A DNA stretch of 64,000 bases from Tipula vernalis (lineage: Eukaryota; Arthropoda; Insecta; Diptera; Tipulidae). The first letter of the stretch is position 1; each line of letters starts with the position of its first letter. A program made the translations under genes and the position numbers. Positions 20,833 through 31,689 of this stretch are shown piece by piece. Location: positions 112,768,838 through 112,832,837 of the forward strand of contig OY282558.1 of assembly GCA_958295665.1 (NCBI GenBank), written 5' to 3'. The notes under the pieces were generated by a model that had not been told where the DNA came from, did not search any database, and saw only the letters and a program-made list of their open reading frames with translations.

Positions 20833-21042
20833 ATGATTTTTATATGTTCCGAAGATTGTAAAATCATATAATTAAATAAATAGAATTCTGTCTATTAGTC
20901 GGTATCGTTGAATTACTGTTCGTAAATACTAATATACTTCTCGTGTTAATCGAAACACAATTAAAATGGTCTAACCACCGGTAGCATATTAGATATTACA
21001 TGAATTAATTAATATTCAACAGAAAAGTAATAAAGTAAAAAA
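20833..21042. mobile_element. 210-bp insertion with 11-bp target-site duplication (copy 2)
   Basis: Second copy of 4384-4593, flanked by agtggtgtaat at 20822-20832 and 21043-21053. It was already in the BEL/Pao relic when the segment duplicated. Confidence 0.6.
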
Positions 21043-22647
21043 AGTGGTGTAATCTCCATAAATACCATTATTGGATGGATAGTTGCAGGAAGGAGTCATT
21101 CAAGCTCACAATCATTCAAGACGCTTGTGAAAAACTCTTCAAAGTCACTACCACAACAGGTGAAGACCACAAATTTATTGTGAAGCTACCTTTCGCCAAC
21201 AATATATAAATTTCATGAAGGAGTATGAGTAACTTGGTCATATGAAAAAATTGAATAATCCCGCTCTGAGGAACGCAAATTATCTCCCACATCACGGCGT
21301 ACTAAAAGAGGAAAGCACCAGTACAGATCTCCGGATCATATTCGACGGCCCTGCAATATCAACCACAGGCTTGTTACTTAACGACTTATTAATGGTAGAA
21401 CCAACAGCTCAACCACCATTATAGAAATCCTTATCCGTTTCAGACAAAATCGAATAGTACTTACACGCGATGTTGAGAAAATGTATCGCCAGGTGTGGGC
21501 CAATAAGGATGATTTTGAGTATCAAAATATTTTATAAAGGTGGGACCAAGGTCAACCCGTCATTAGTTACATGCTGAGAATAGTCAAATGTGAAATAGGC
21601 GCTGCAGCTCACTTAGCAACCAGGAGCATCCAAAAAGTTGAATTAAGAAAAGGGGGTTGGGTTCAAAATATCTTGACGATGTTTTTCATGACATATGCCA
21701 TATATACCGTCGAAGATGCCGTACAACTAATGACAGTTGTTCGAGAAGCGTTAAAGGTATATCGGAAGAGGCTGGCAAACAACCTTGGTGTACAATCCCA
21801 TATTGTAAAATTATAAGTAAAACCCCTATCAGATAAAATTACAGAAATAAAGGTGTTATTTTCACTGTGGAATCCTGCCGAAGGACATATTTACTTCCAA
21901 TAATTCCTGCAACAGCCACGAAAGAGTCACCATAAGAGCTCTGCTATCAGAAGCTAGCAAAAATTTTGATCCGCTAGGTTTCATGTCGTCGGTAACATTA
22001 AAAATAAAAAATTTATTTCAACAGCTCTGGTCACAAAATCTATCCTAGGACGATGACCTTCCGGCAGACATACTACAGCAATGGCTGTTGATCCATCATA
22101 ATATGTATCAATTAAGTTATCTATACGTATCCCGAGATGATTGGGTAGAAAAGATATCATTGTAATCCATATCCAGCGATCGTTTATGCTGTTAGCCAAA
22201 CAGAAGGAAATAAAGTAAACTCCGTCATCACATAGCCGCAATAAAGAGCCGTGTTGCTCCGTTAAAACAAAAGAGTCTTCCGCGATTGGTACTGATGGGT
22301 GCAGTGATTGAGAACTCCCTGCGTGTATAAATCGTTAAACGAGTTCTATGGACCAACTCAAAGATTGTCTTGGATTGGCTGTCTGCACAACCTCAAAAAA
22401 TGGGCACATTTGTTGGTAACCGAACAAGCGAAATACTGGATATCTAAGAGGAACAACATTGCAAATATTAAGGGACAATCAATAGTGGTGGAATGGACCA
22501 ACATAAATAACTCAAATTGAGAGAAATGGCCTTTGCAGTACAAAGTCGTTAAGCAGCTGACAATCAAAGAAACTAGACCAACTATCATCTCTGCGTTGCC
22601 CAAAACTGAGGAGTCATTCATTGAACCGTTCATTGAAAATCATATTC

Positions 22648-23745
22648 GGTGTGTCAATACGAATCCGCTCTTTTTTGCTAAAATAAAACACATCTGCTTG
22701 TTTAGTAAATGAAAGAATTATTTATTGAAAGTATGCTCCATTTGCAGCTAAAACTTTCCCTCATTTTTCAGGCAGTTTACGGATTCCCTCTCTGAAAAGG
22801 TAGCGATCCAATCATTAAGCCAATTTTCGATCTCTGCGCGACAACTGCACCGCTGTTTAGAAAGAGACGACTGCATCGACCAGAATCTGAAGAAGCTATG
22901 TCTGGTGAATATGGCGGGTGGGGAGAACTTCCCAGTCCTGCTGAAAAATTAATTTGTTGTGTAAATTCACCCATTCTGATCATTTTTCCTCTATAGCTCG
23001 CTTAAAACGTATTAGTTATCGTCGGTACACATCGCCATTGACAGTTTCACCTGATTCCAGCAGTTCATAATATACCACATCTTTCTGATCCCACCAGATA
23101 CAGAGCATAACCTTATTGCAATGGATATCTCGCTTTGGTTGCGATGGACCAGCTTCACCACGCTTCACCCAAGATGTTTGGCGATTGGGATTCTCATAAT
23201 AAATCCATTTTTCATCTCCAGTAACTATCCGATGCAGAAAACATTTTCTTTGTTGTCATTTAATCAGTATTTCACAAATGGTTTTTCGACGTTCGAGGTC
23301 TCTTTCTTTTAATTCATTTGGAACCCAGTTGTTAGCTTTTTGAACCATTCCGATTGTTTGTAAACATTTTTCAATAGTTGATCGATCAACATTTAATGCT
23401 ACAGCCAATTCTGATTGGGTTTGATAAGAATCTTCCAATAACTTTTCCATGCTCTTTATCTTCGACGAAACCATTCTTTGCACGTTGTATTCGATGGAGC
23501 ATGCTCACCGTAAATTTTCACAAGCGAACGATAAGTTTCCGCTGCAATTTTCTTTGCAATAAAATAATGTAATAAAACTTCCCGCAAATGATGTTTATTT
23601 ACACTTTACACTACCACCTATTTGTTTACACTTCAACCAAATGTCGTATACTGCTTTTGATAGCTGACATCTCAAGTACTATAGAATACAAGTATTGCGC
23701 ATTTATAATTTACGTAAGCAGTAAAAATAACGACACCAATTGAGA
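22648..23745 (-). pseudogene. Mariner-like transposon relic, minus strand (copy 2)
   Basis: Second copy of 6199-7296. It has the same minus-strand transposase fragments (helix-turn-helix, WVPNEL linker, TGDEKWI, PPYSPDIASSD) and the same deletion around the second catalytic Asp. Confidence 0.8.
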
Positions 23746-24929
23746 AAGGGCGGAGTTATATCCACACACCCAATACAATTTTCTTCAAGATGACAAAGGT
23801 ACTCGCGATGGTGAAGAGATTTATTCGAAACCTAAAATCTAAAAACCAAAGATTTCAGAGAACTACCGCCAGAAATGAAATTGTTACCAAAGAACAAGAA
23901 CTTATTAAGGCTATTATGACAAAAAGGCAATCATGGACTAATCTCCGCTTCAAGAACAAAGCAAACTCCTAAGTTTAAATCCACTTTTACATGAGAATGG
24001 CATCTTACGCGTTGGAGGAAGAATCCAAAAGTCGATGAAATTCTCATCTTGCCAAATGCATAATACGAGACACATATATCCTGTACCAACATGCCGGAAT
24101 AAGCTTATTAACAAGCATCGTTAGACATACGTACTGGTTAGTCAAGGCGAAAAATATATCCAAGATGATAGTCAATCAATGTATCCAGTGCATAAGACAA
24201 AACCCGAGGACTCAAACACAGATAGTGGGAACCCTTCCTGAAGAGCGAATTAATTATACTCACCCGTTCCATAACGTCGGAGTTGACTATTGCGGACCCT
24301 CCAAAATACAATAAACCACGGGGCAGTTCACCTGGAAACGGTAGGCGATTTGACCACCAAGAGCTTTCTAGCAGCCATAAGCTGATTAACATCACATAGA
24401 GGTTTATGTCATACAATACACAGTGACAGCGGGAGCAATTTTATAGGTGTAAATAACTACCTTAAGAAAGAATTGCATCAATTTCTTAAGATGAAAGAAA
24501 CGAGATTGCATCTTCCGTCCTAAAACAGAATGGGTGGCATTTGGAAAGCTGCAGTTAAATTGGCAAAAATAGGTGGCGAAACAATTTTGACAATCGAAGA
24601 ATTAATTCACCAACTAAAATTGAAGCTATTTTAAATTCTAGCTCATTCTAGGCTGCAAGTCAAGCTGAACACGTTGACTGCATCACTCTAGCTCATTTTC
24701 TAATTGGGCACACTTACACAGATCCAGCCGAATAAAATGTTCTTGAAGATAAAATATCTCCAAATGCTAGGTATCAGATTGTCAAACAAATGCAGCAACA
24801 CTTCTGGCAAAGATGACATCGCGACTACTTGACCACTCTACAGACAAGCTGAAAATTTAAAAGTTAGTGATATTACCATCAACTTGTTGGCTTCTTGGCC
24901 ATTTCACAAGAAAATTGTTCGTCGCTAAA

Positions 24930-25691
24930 TTCATAAAATCTGTAGGCTGCCTATTTACCCACCATAGATTGAATCAGGTAATTCAAGAGCGGCTGTGATG
25001 GAGACGTCTGTGGTCTAAAACAACAAAATTATTAAAATGTATTAAATTTAGTTAATAATTGAAAATTAACGTTTATGGTAGATATAGATCCATTATCCAT
25101 GTTGTGTAAAGGTATCTCTTAATTGTCAATTTACCCAAAAGAAACAACTGAATTGTATTATATTATTGACGTTCGATGAATCAAAACAATAATTGCAAAC
25201 ACTCATATTTACGCAATTCAAGACGAACGAACCCATTCATAAAAATTTAATTATGAAAGTAAATACATAGTATAAAATTGTGGTACAATAGAGTCCTATA
25301 TTAACTAATAAATTAAATTAGTTCTTCTTACCATTGTAAATTATTTTTGCTTAGGAAATTTTTTAAACGAAAAAATTATAAAATAAAAATACTTATCATC
25401 GTCCAGTTATAAGTGAGCATTCAAGACATCAAGATCAAAAAAAAAAATCAATCGATATTTACCGAAGAATACTTTGTTCAATATTGTACTGACCGTAGCC
25501 CAAAATTCTTTCTCCAGATAATACAATATATAGCCATACAAGTTAGAGAATCATAGATGGTGAATTAAAACTGGGTGATACGTTTAATTTTAATAGCAAA
25601 TGTTACACTACAAGACGTACTCTTATATTTAAGGTATGTAGAACAAACTATCGAAATAATTCGCCACTGATACGGTTGTAATTGCATCATA
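24930..25691. other. Unrecognised flank of BEL/Pao relic (copy 2)
   Basis: Copy of 8481-9242 with a T-to-C difference at 25501. No gene seen. It ends at the right edge of the duplicated unit, about 20 bp before the Tc1-like element. Confidence 0.5.
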
Positions 25692-25711
25692 ATTTGTATT
25701 CTAAAGATATA

Positions 25712-27147
25712 CAGTGCTGGACATATTTATAAAATAGCTATAATTTTTCGAATACAGTAAGTAAGACTAGACATTTTTTTTTAAAATTTAATTTTGTTTC
25801 ACATATTTTATATAAATTAAGCCATAACGTCGTTCACTGTTTAACTGTAAAAATACTGGTGCCATACTCGTTTTATACTCCAACTTTGGTGGACATATTT
25901 ATAAGATAATGTGATTTTTTTAGGTAAAGTGAATTTAAGTGCCTACGTCTTCTAATATCCTAAAAAATACAAATAAAATAAAATCAATTAACAATTTCAT
26001 TGGTTAGAATCATGCCACGTGGAAAATCTTTGTCAGCTGAAGAAAAGGAAAAAATTGCTGCCTATTTCGATTCTGGATATTCTAAGAACAATATCGCGAC
26101 GAAAAGCAATAGCAGAGCTGATCTGGACGGAAATCATCCATAAGCTTCCGAATGAAACGAGAAATATCAAAGAAAGTAACGATTTGTAAAATGACATCGA
26201 TAAAAATAAAGAACGTTTTATATTTCTCCATTACCGCAAGACAGGTAACGAAGAGTTTTATCAAGTAACGCAAACGTAAAATGGACGAAACGAGCTCAGA
26301 AACCTAAGTTAACTGAACAACATAAAAAAGCAAGATTAGCTTTTCCAAAAATAAATGGACTTTGGTAATAAGTGGAAAAATTTTGTTTTCTCTGATGAGA
26401 AAAAATTTGACTTTGATGGCCCAGATGGCTGCCTCAGAAAGGAACCAGAAAAGTACATTTCACGTAATTTTGCTGGTGCCACAGTAATGATTTGGGGCTC
26501 GTTTAGTTTTAGTGGTTCACTTCCGATAGCTTTCATAAATACCAGAATGGTTTCCAAAACGAACATAAAACTTTTGAAGACCTCATTAATTGATCATGAA
26601 GAATCTGGTGAAGCTTTAATCCACGTTTCACGGTTAATAAAACAATGGTTTGAATAATGTGACATTAACTTATTAGGATGGCCAGCATTTTCATTCCCAT
26701 AGAAAAGCTATGGAAGCTACTGGCACGTGACGTGTATACATACCATTGGTAGACAATTTTCTAACACGAAACAATTATCAGAGGGAAGTCGCGATTCGTG
26801 GCGTGGAATTAACATTAAAACCCTTCAATCATTAGCTAATTCAATGTCATCATGCATTTTTGCAGTAATTAAGAACCGTGGAGGAAATAATAAATATTAA
26901 CTATGAAAAATTTTGCAATTTTAACTTAATCTTTCGTGTTATTTTAGATTATTTTATAATTATGTCCATCATAAATTCGAATTTTTTTAATTAAACGGCA
27001 TTATAACAAGAAATAAACATTTTAAATTAAAGCTTATTTTCTAATATAAGAAAAGTCATTAAAAACTCACTCTCCTTTTATTAAATATTATTCTAGTGAA
27101 TAAAAAACTTAAAAATTCGACCTATTTTATAAATGTGTCCACCACTG
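25712..27147 (+). mobile_element. Tc1-like DNA transposon with terminal inverted repeats (1436 bp)
   Basis: Both ends begin CAGTGnTGGACAnATTTATAA and are reverse complements over 26 bp (25712-25737 against 27122-27147) with two mismatches. The element is flanked by TA on both sides, the target of the Tc1/mariner superfamily. Its length is typical for that superfamily, and it encloses a decayed transposase on the plus strand. The ends are much better preserved than the coding region. Confidence 0.9.
26012..26900 (+). pseudogene. Tc1-like transposase, broken
   Basis: The frame opens at ATG 26012 with MPRGKSLSAEEKEKIAAYFD, the start of the paired-like DNA-binding region. It then loses frame. 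It recovers at VKWTKRAQKPKLTEQHKKAR (about 26277-26335), NKWKNFVFSDEKKFDFDGPD (first catalytic Asp, about 26360-26420), GGSVMIW-like GATVMIWGSFSFSGSLPIAF (about 26473-26535), and a C-terminal IKTLQSLANSMSSCIFAVIK segment (about 26815-26875) ending near 26900. The DNARPH-type second Asp block is missing between about 26600 and 26690. It is inactive in cis, but its ends might be usable by a related transposase. Confidence 0.82.
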
Positions 27148-29415
27148 TATATGATGGTCCTTAGCCAATATTCTACGCAATGTTTCAAATTCGGTGTCAA
27201 ATATGTATGTTATACTAAATCTTTGTTTTAGTCAATTGTTCCCATTTTGGTAATCTGTTGCTTCTTATATGATTTAAAGTAAATTTTAAATAATTATTAA
27301 CATATTCATCATATTATTATTATTATTTATTATTATTTATTATAAACAGATAAAAAAATAAAAACAGAACTTACTCTTTAAGCTTAAAGCTAATAAATAG
27401 GTAATTGTAATAAATATGTTACAACAGGGCGGTATCGATATCTTCGACTTCCCCTGAATCTTCCAAAATAAATTTTTGTAGTTATTATAATGAAGTATTT
27501 AACCCCATTCCTAAAAGAAAGTTGTGTGTGGTAACCGGTGACCTATTTCGATTATTTGAGCAAAATAATTTTGTATTGGAGAGTCTATTCTTCAAAAAAA
27601 TTGCGCTAATTCTTAATAAATTGAATTAAATATATTAAAAATGTCTTTAGACGTAATTTTTTTTTTTTTTATTAAAAAGGTTATTTGAGGATTTTAACAC
27701 CCCTAATCCCCTTTTTGGGAAACAATAATATTTTAATGCTTTAAATTTCAATTTAAAATATAACAACGTATAAAAAATGCTCACAACCTATTTAGCGTAT
27801 TTTTAACGATAAAAAGAGGAAAAGCTCACAGAACTTTTAAAATGAGAAAGCTAAGGAAGACACAAAAATCCATGTTAACATCTTTCCCTTATTACATAAC
27901 GTCATAACTAATGTAGAACTATTTTGGATAAGTGTTTCAAAAATTTAACTTGCACAGTTAAAATGGAATTCATTAAATATTTAGGCTAAATTATTGAAAT
28001 ATTTTGGAAAAACTCAATTACATAAGTCTAACTAGACAATCGACCTAATATTTTCTCAAATCAAACTTACTGAACTGAAAATATATTGTCCACAAATTAG
28101 TGTACAAAATCAAACATTTTCATGAACATAATGTTACATTTATCATAAAATATTCAGTGTCCTAGCAATAAAAAAAAAATTCTATAGAAATAGAAACGTA
28201 GTACGTATATATCCATAATTGTCTGGAATCGTTCAATCACTCTACTTGTACTGGTACATACACAACGAATTTTACATCCTTTTGTCTGGTAATACACAAT
28301 TTGCATTTTAGCTTAAATTTCATTGATTCCATCATATGTATAATCCTTATCTATATGTATGTACATTGTAAGTAACGTACATATATGTACATAGATATAC
28401 GAATATTGACGTATGCTCTTCGAACAGAAAATTTTTGTGGTGAATCTACACACAATATATAGACCAACCGATAAAACGAAGAAGATTTTTGTTTTTATTG
28501 TTACATTTTTATGTGTCAAATGTTTCGTAAAAATACATAAAATATTATATTTTCCAATTTTCCAAAAAAAAAAAAAAAAACGAAAATCATTTCTATTGTA
28601 TGTCGCTGTAAATTATTCAAGTATGTATGTTTGTTTATATATTTTGTAAATAAAATACCAAAAAAAAAATCCTTGATTCTGACACAGAGAATCAAAAATA
28701 CATGAACAAAAGTCAACGATAGAATAAAGCAGCATAAGAAAAAGGATAACAAGTAGAAGAAACAAACTTACATTATATTTATGTTAAAGGATATGTTAAT
28801 GTTTCAATCACATCAACGGAGTTAAAATTTTTGATCTCTTGTGTATACGAGCTTTTATACATGATTTTGTTTAAGATAATTTCCATTTTTTGACATATAA
28901 GCGAATATAAATTATTTCGTAAATGCCTGTATAAGCTTACATAATAAAATATGTCTGGCGACCGGTACATATGAACTATTAATGAACTATTAATTTATCA
29001 CATCATCGATATTTTCTATTGTATAGATTTTTGAAAGTGATTGAACTTTCCTTTCAACTTTGATTAAGTTATTTATGTCTGTCAATTGGATTTCTTTGCA
29101 CCAGTATAACAATGCGACGGACCAAAAACTATAAAGATTTTATAGTTTTACAATTGCAACACTTCTAAATTAATGAGTCGTAAAGCATCGTACAATTTTT
29201 TTTTTTTTTGGTTTATGTGTTTTCTGCAGATATGAAAAGTTATTAACACACCCAACTAATATATTTCGTATTATCAAGAATCAATCAAAAGAGTGAAATT
29301 GTGAACAATATCTTTATATATTTATATATGTATGTATAATTTATATTAAGTGTGTACATAATATGTATGACAATTAAACCGACCTGCTAATTAAACAAAA
29401 TAGGTAGAAAATGTG
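27148..29415. other. AT-rich DNA without recognised genes
   Basis: Includes ATT-rich microsatellite (about 27307-27345), homopolymer A/T runs and TATG/TACATA-type simple sequence (28340-28400). Open frames of 60-80 codons on both strands at 28310-28970 are low in complexity, overlap each other and show no motif. Confidence 0.6.
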
Positions 29416-29423
29416 GTGACTCT

Positions 29424-30994
29424 AAGTCGGTGAAGTTAGCCCGAAAAATATCAGCCCGAATTTTTGGTTCGTTTCTCGGATAAAATGTAGCTATCCCGAA
29501 AAAGTGTAAATTTTTTGTAAAATGTGTAGGCTCATCCCGAAAAAAATATTATAATTTAAAGGTATCTATAACGAAAAACAAAACAAGTTTAATCCAAATG
29601 AAAATTAATAAATTCCTTAAAAAATATTTGTAATAAAAAAAATTAATTTCTATACGAGTAAAGCCATTCAACATATTCTACAAATTTTCATAGCTATACT
29701 AATGTATGTTCTGTTGGTATTGTATTACATTTACTATGAATAAACCTTAAGTTATATACTGTCAATACTAGATACAATGCTTAAAGATTTTGTATTTGGG
29801 ATGATAGGCCATGATTATACCTAAGAGGTAGTCAGCATCCCACGGTCAAATCATGAAAATAAACATGATTTTTAAAAATTTGTGTTGTTAGTATAGCGCA
29901 TGTGATATGGAGAAACCTTAAATTATAAACAGCCAATACTAGTTGAAATTTAAATTCTCTGTGGCGATACTAAAGATAAATACCACTAACGGTGTATACC
30001 TCCAGATGGGTCTTGGATATGCTAAGGAACCATGAATAGACCATATCCATATCATGGAGATAAGACATATAATTTTCAGTAAACATAATAGGCTTTTTCG
30101 TATACTGAATCGAGTTGAAACTTAAATTCTCTGTGGCGATACTAGAGATAAATACAACTAACGTTATATACCACCTGATAGCTGTTGGATATGCTGATAT
30201 GGATGGCCTATTCATGGTTCCTTAGCATATCCAAGATCTATCTGGAGGTATATACCGTTAGTGGCATTTATCTCTAGTATCGCCACAGAGAATTTAAGTT
30301 TCAACTCGATGCAATATACGAAAAAGCCTATTATGTTTACTGAAAATTATATGTCTTATCTCCAAGATATGGATATGGCCTATTCATGGTTCCTTAGCAT
30401 ATCCAAGACCCATCTGGAGGTATACACCGTTAGTGGTATTAATCTTTAGTATCGCCACAGAGAATTTAAATTTCAACTAGTATTGGCTGTTTATAATTTA
30501 AGGTTTCACCATATCACATGCGCTATACTAACAACACAAATTTTTAAAAATCATGTTTATTTTCATGATTTGACCGTGGGATGCTGACTACCTCTTAGGT
30601 ATAATCATGGCCTATCATCCCAAATACAAAATCTTTAAGCATTGTATCTAGTATTGACAGTATATAACTTAAGGTTTATTCATAGTAAATGTAATACACT
30701 ACCAACAGAACATACATTAGTATAGCTATGAAAATTTGTAGAATATGTTGAATGGCTTTACTCGTATAGAAATTAATTTTTTTTTATTACAAATATTTTT
30801 TAAGGAATTTATTAATTTTCATTTGGATTAAACTTGTTTTGTTTTTCGTTATAGATACATTTTAATTATAATATTTTTTTCGGGATGAGCCTACACTTTC
30901 TACAAAAAATTTACACTTTTTCGGGATAGCTACATTTTATCCGAGAAACGAACCAAAAATTTGGGCTAATATTTCGGGCTAACTTCACCGACTT
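29424..30994. mobile_element. Foldback element: 1.57-kb near-perfect palindrome with 8-bp TSD
   Basis: The whole element is an inverted repeat centred near 30209, with arms of about 780 bp and only scattered mismatches and short indels. Both ends read AAGTCGGTGAAGTTAGCCCG. It is flanked by gtgactct (29416-29423) and gtgactcc (30995-31002), an 8-bp target-site duplication with one mismatch. Each arm has an outer unique part (about 530 bp) and an inner part made of two tandem diverged units that start with AATTCTCTGTGGCGATACT. It has no transposase, so it must be mobilised in trans. An 8-bp TSD fits hAT or P-type transposases; classical FB elements have 9 bp. The family is not recognised. Confidence 0.85.
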
Positions 30995-31002
30995 GTGACT
31001 CC

Positions 31003-31689
31003 TAGGTTCGGCAACCGTTTTCTGAATATAACCGATTTATCGAAAATTGCATCAACATAGAATCACCAGATGTTACTAATGGATAAATTACTAACTGAGA
31101 TGGACCAATTCAAAATGACTCACGTTGTAATTTATACAGTTGTAAGCAATTTCGTTTTTACCGTGATGAAGTTTTGACGTAAAGTTCGATAGTAAAATTA
31201 AATTAAAATCAAAATGTGCAGTGTTAATGTGTTACGGAACAAATAAGTTTATAGTGTGCCAGTGATTAGGCTATTTTCCCTCCCCCTCCCCCCCTCCCCA
31301 AAACAATCTTATAATGCAACAAAGCTCAGAACATTGACTGGATTAATCAATTGATTGCAGTATACCGCCAATCCGAAGCTTGTCTCCCGTTGATTACCGG
31401 TGCTACCGCAAATCCTATACATACAATGAAATCCTAACACAATGACAACACACTTCAAATATTCATTATTATCCTAAAACCAATAGTATCCTATAAATAA
31501 ATTAATTTGTTTTATTGTTTATGTATATAATCCAATTTTCATTAAACTGAATTTCACTAAATTTGCACTAAACTTAAATTAAATTAGCTCTAATTACACT
31601 AGACTAAATAAATGTACATATTAAATTAAATTAAATTAACAAAAATAAATAAACCAAATTAACGTAAAATAAATAAAATAAAATTAACT
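31003..31689. other. Gap between foldback element and LINE relic
   Basis: No gene seen. Contains the C-rich tract and, from about 31500, a very AT-rich stretch with TAAATTAAATTAAATT-type repeats, which could be the tail of another plus-strand LINE. I found no coding support for that. Confidence 0.4.
31278..31299 (-). promoter_or_regulatory. C-rich tract, candidate G-quadruplex on minus strand
   Basis: A pure C/T tract in which the minus strand reads four G runs (4, 7, 5 and 3 G) separated by single A bases. Four runs of at least three G with one-base loops meet the usual G-quadruplex pattern. It is the only such tract noticed in this AT-rich window. No gene start is evident next to it. Confidence 0.45.

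Larger units (their letters stand above)
20534..24929 (+). mobile_element. Decayed BEL/Pao-like LTR retrotransposon internal region (copy 2)
   Basis: Second copy of 4085-8480, with gag (about 20559-20832), reverse transcriptase (about 21089-21819), RNase H region (about 21849-22647) and integrase (about 23749-24879) fragments carrying the same stops and frameshifts. The shared lesions show that decay happened before the duplication. Confidence 0.85.
9243..25691 (+). repeat. Segmental tandem duplication, copy 2 (complete 16,449-bp unit)
   Basis: This is the complete unit implied by the direct repeat. It starts at the junction after 9242 and ends where identity with copy 1 stops at 25691. It contains an unrecognised 2.3 kb segment, the left half of a Jockey-like relic, a full-length I-clade LINE, the right half of the Jockey relic, an unrecognised stretch and a decayed BEL/Pao element. 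Bases 9243-16448 have no partner inside the window; their partner is expected to its left. That the unit starts at 9243 is inference from the repeat geometry. Confidence 0.75.

Noticed and set aside
28313..28970. Several 63-78 codon frames as small membrane proteins
   Set aside because: Hydrophobic Phe/Ile/Leu-rich translation is expected from AT-rich DNA; the frames overlap on both strands.
29970..30449. Mirror-image open frames of about 62-81 codons in the foldback element as possible genes
   Set aside because: They are the two arms of the palindrome read on opposite strands. The differences between them all change amino acids, and no domain is visible.
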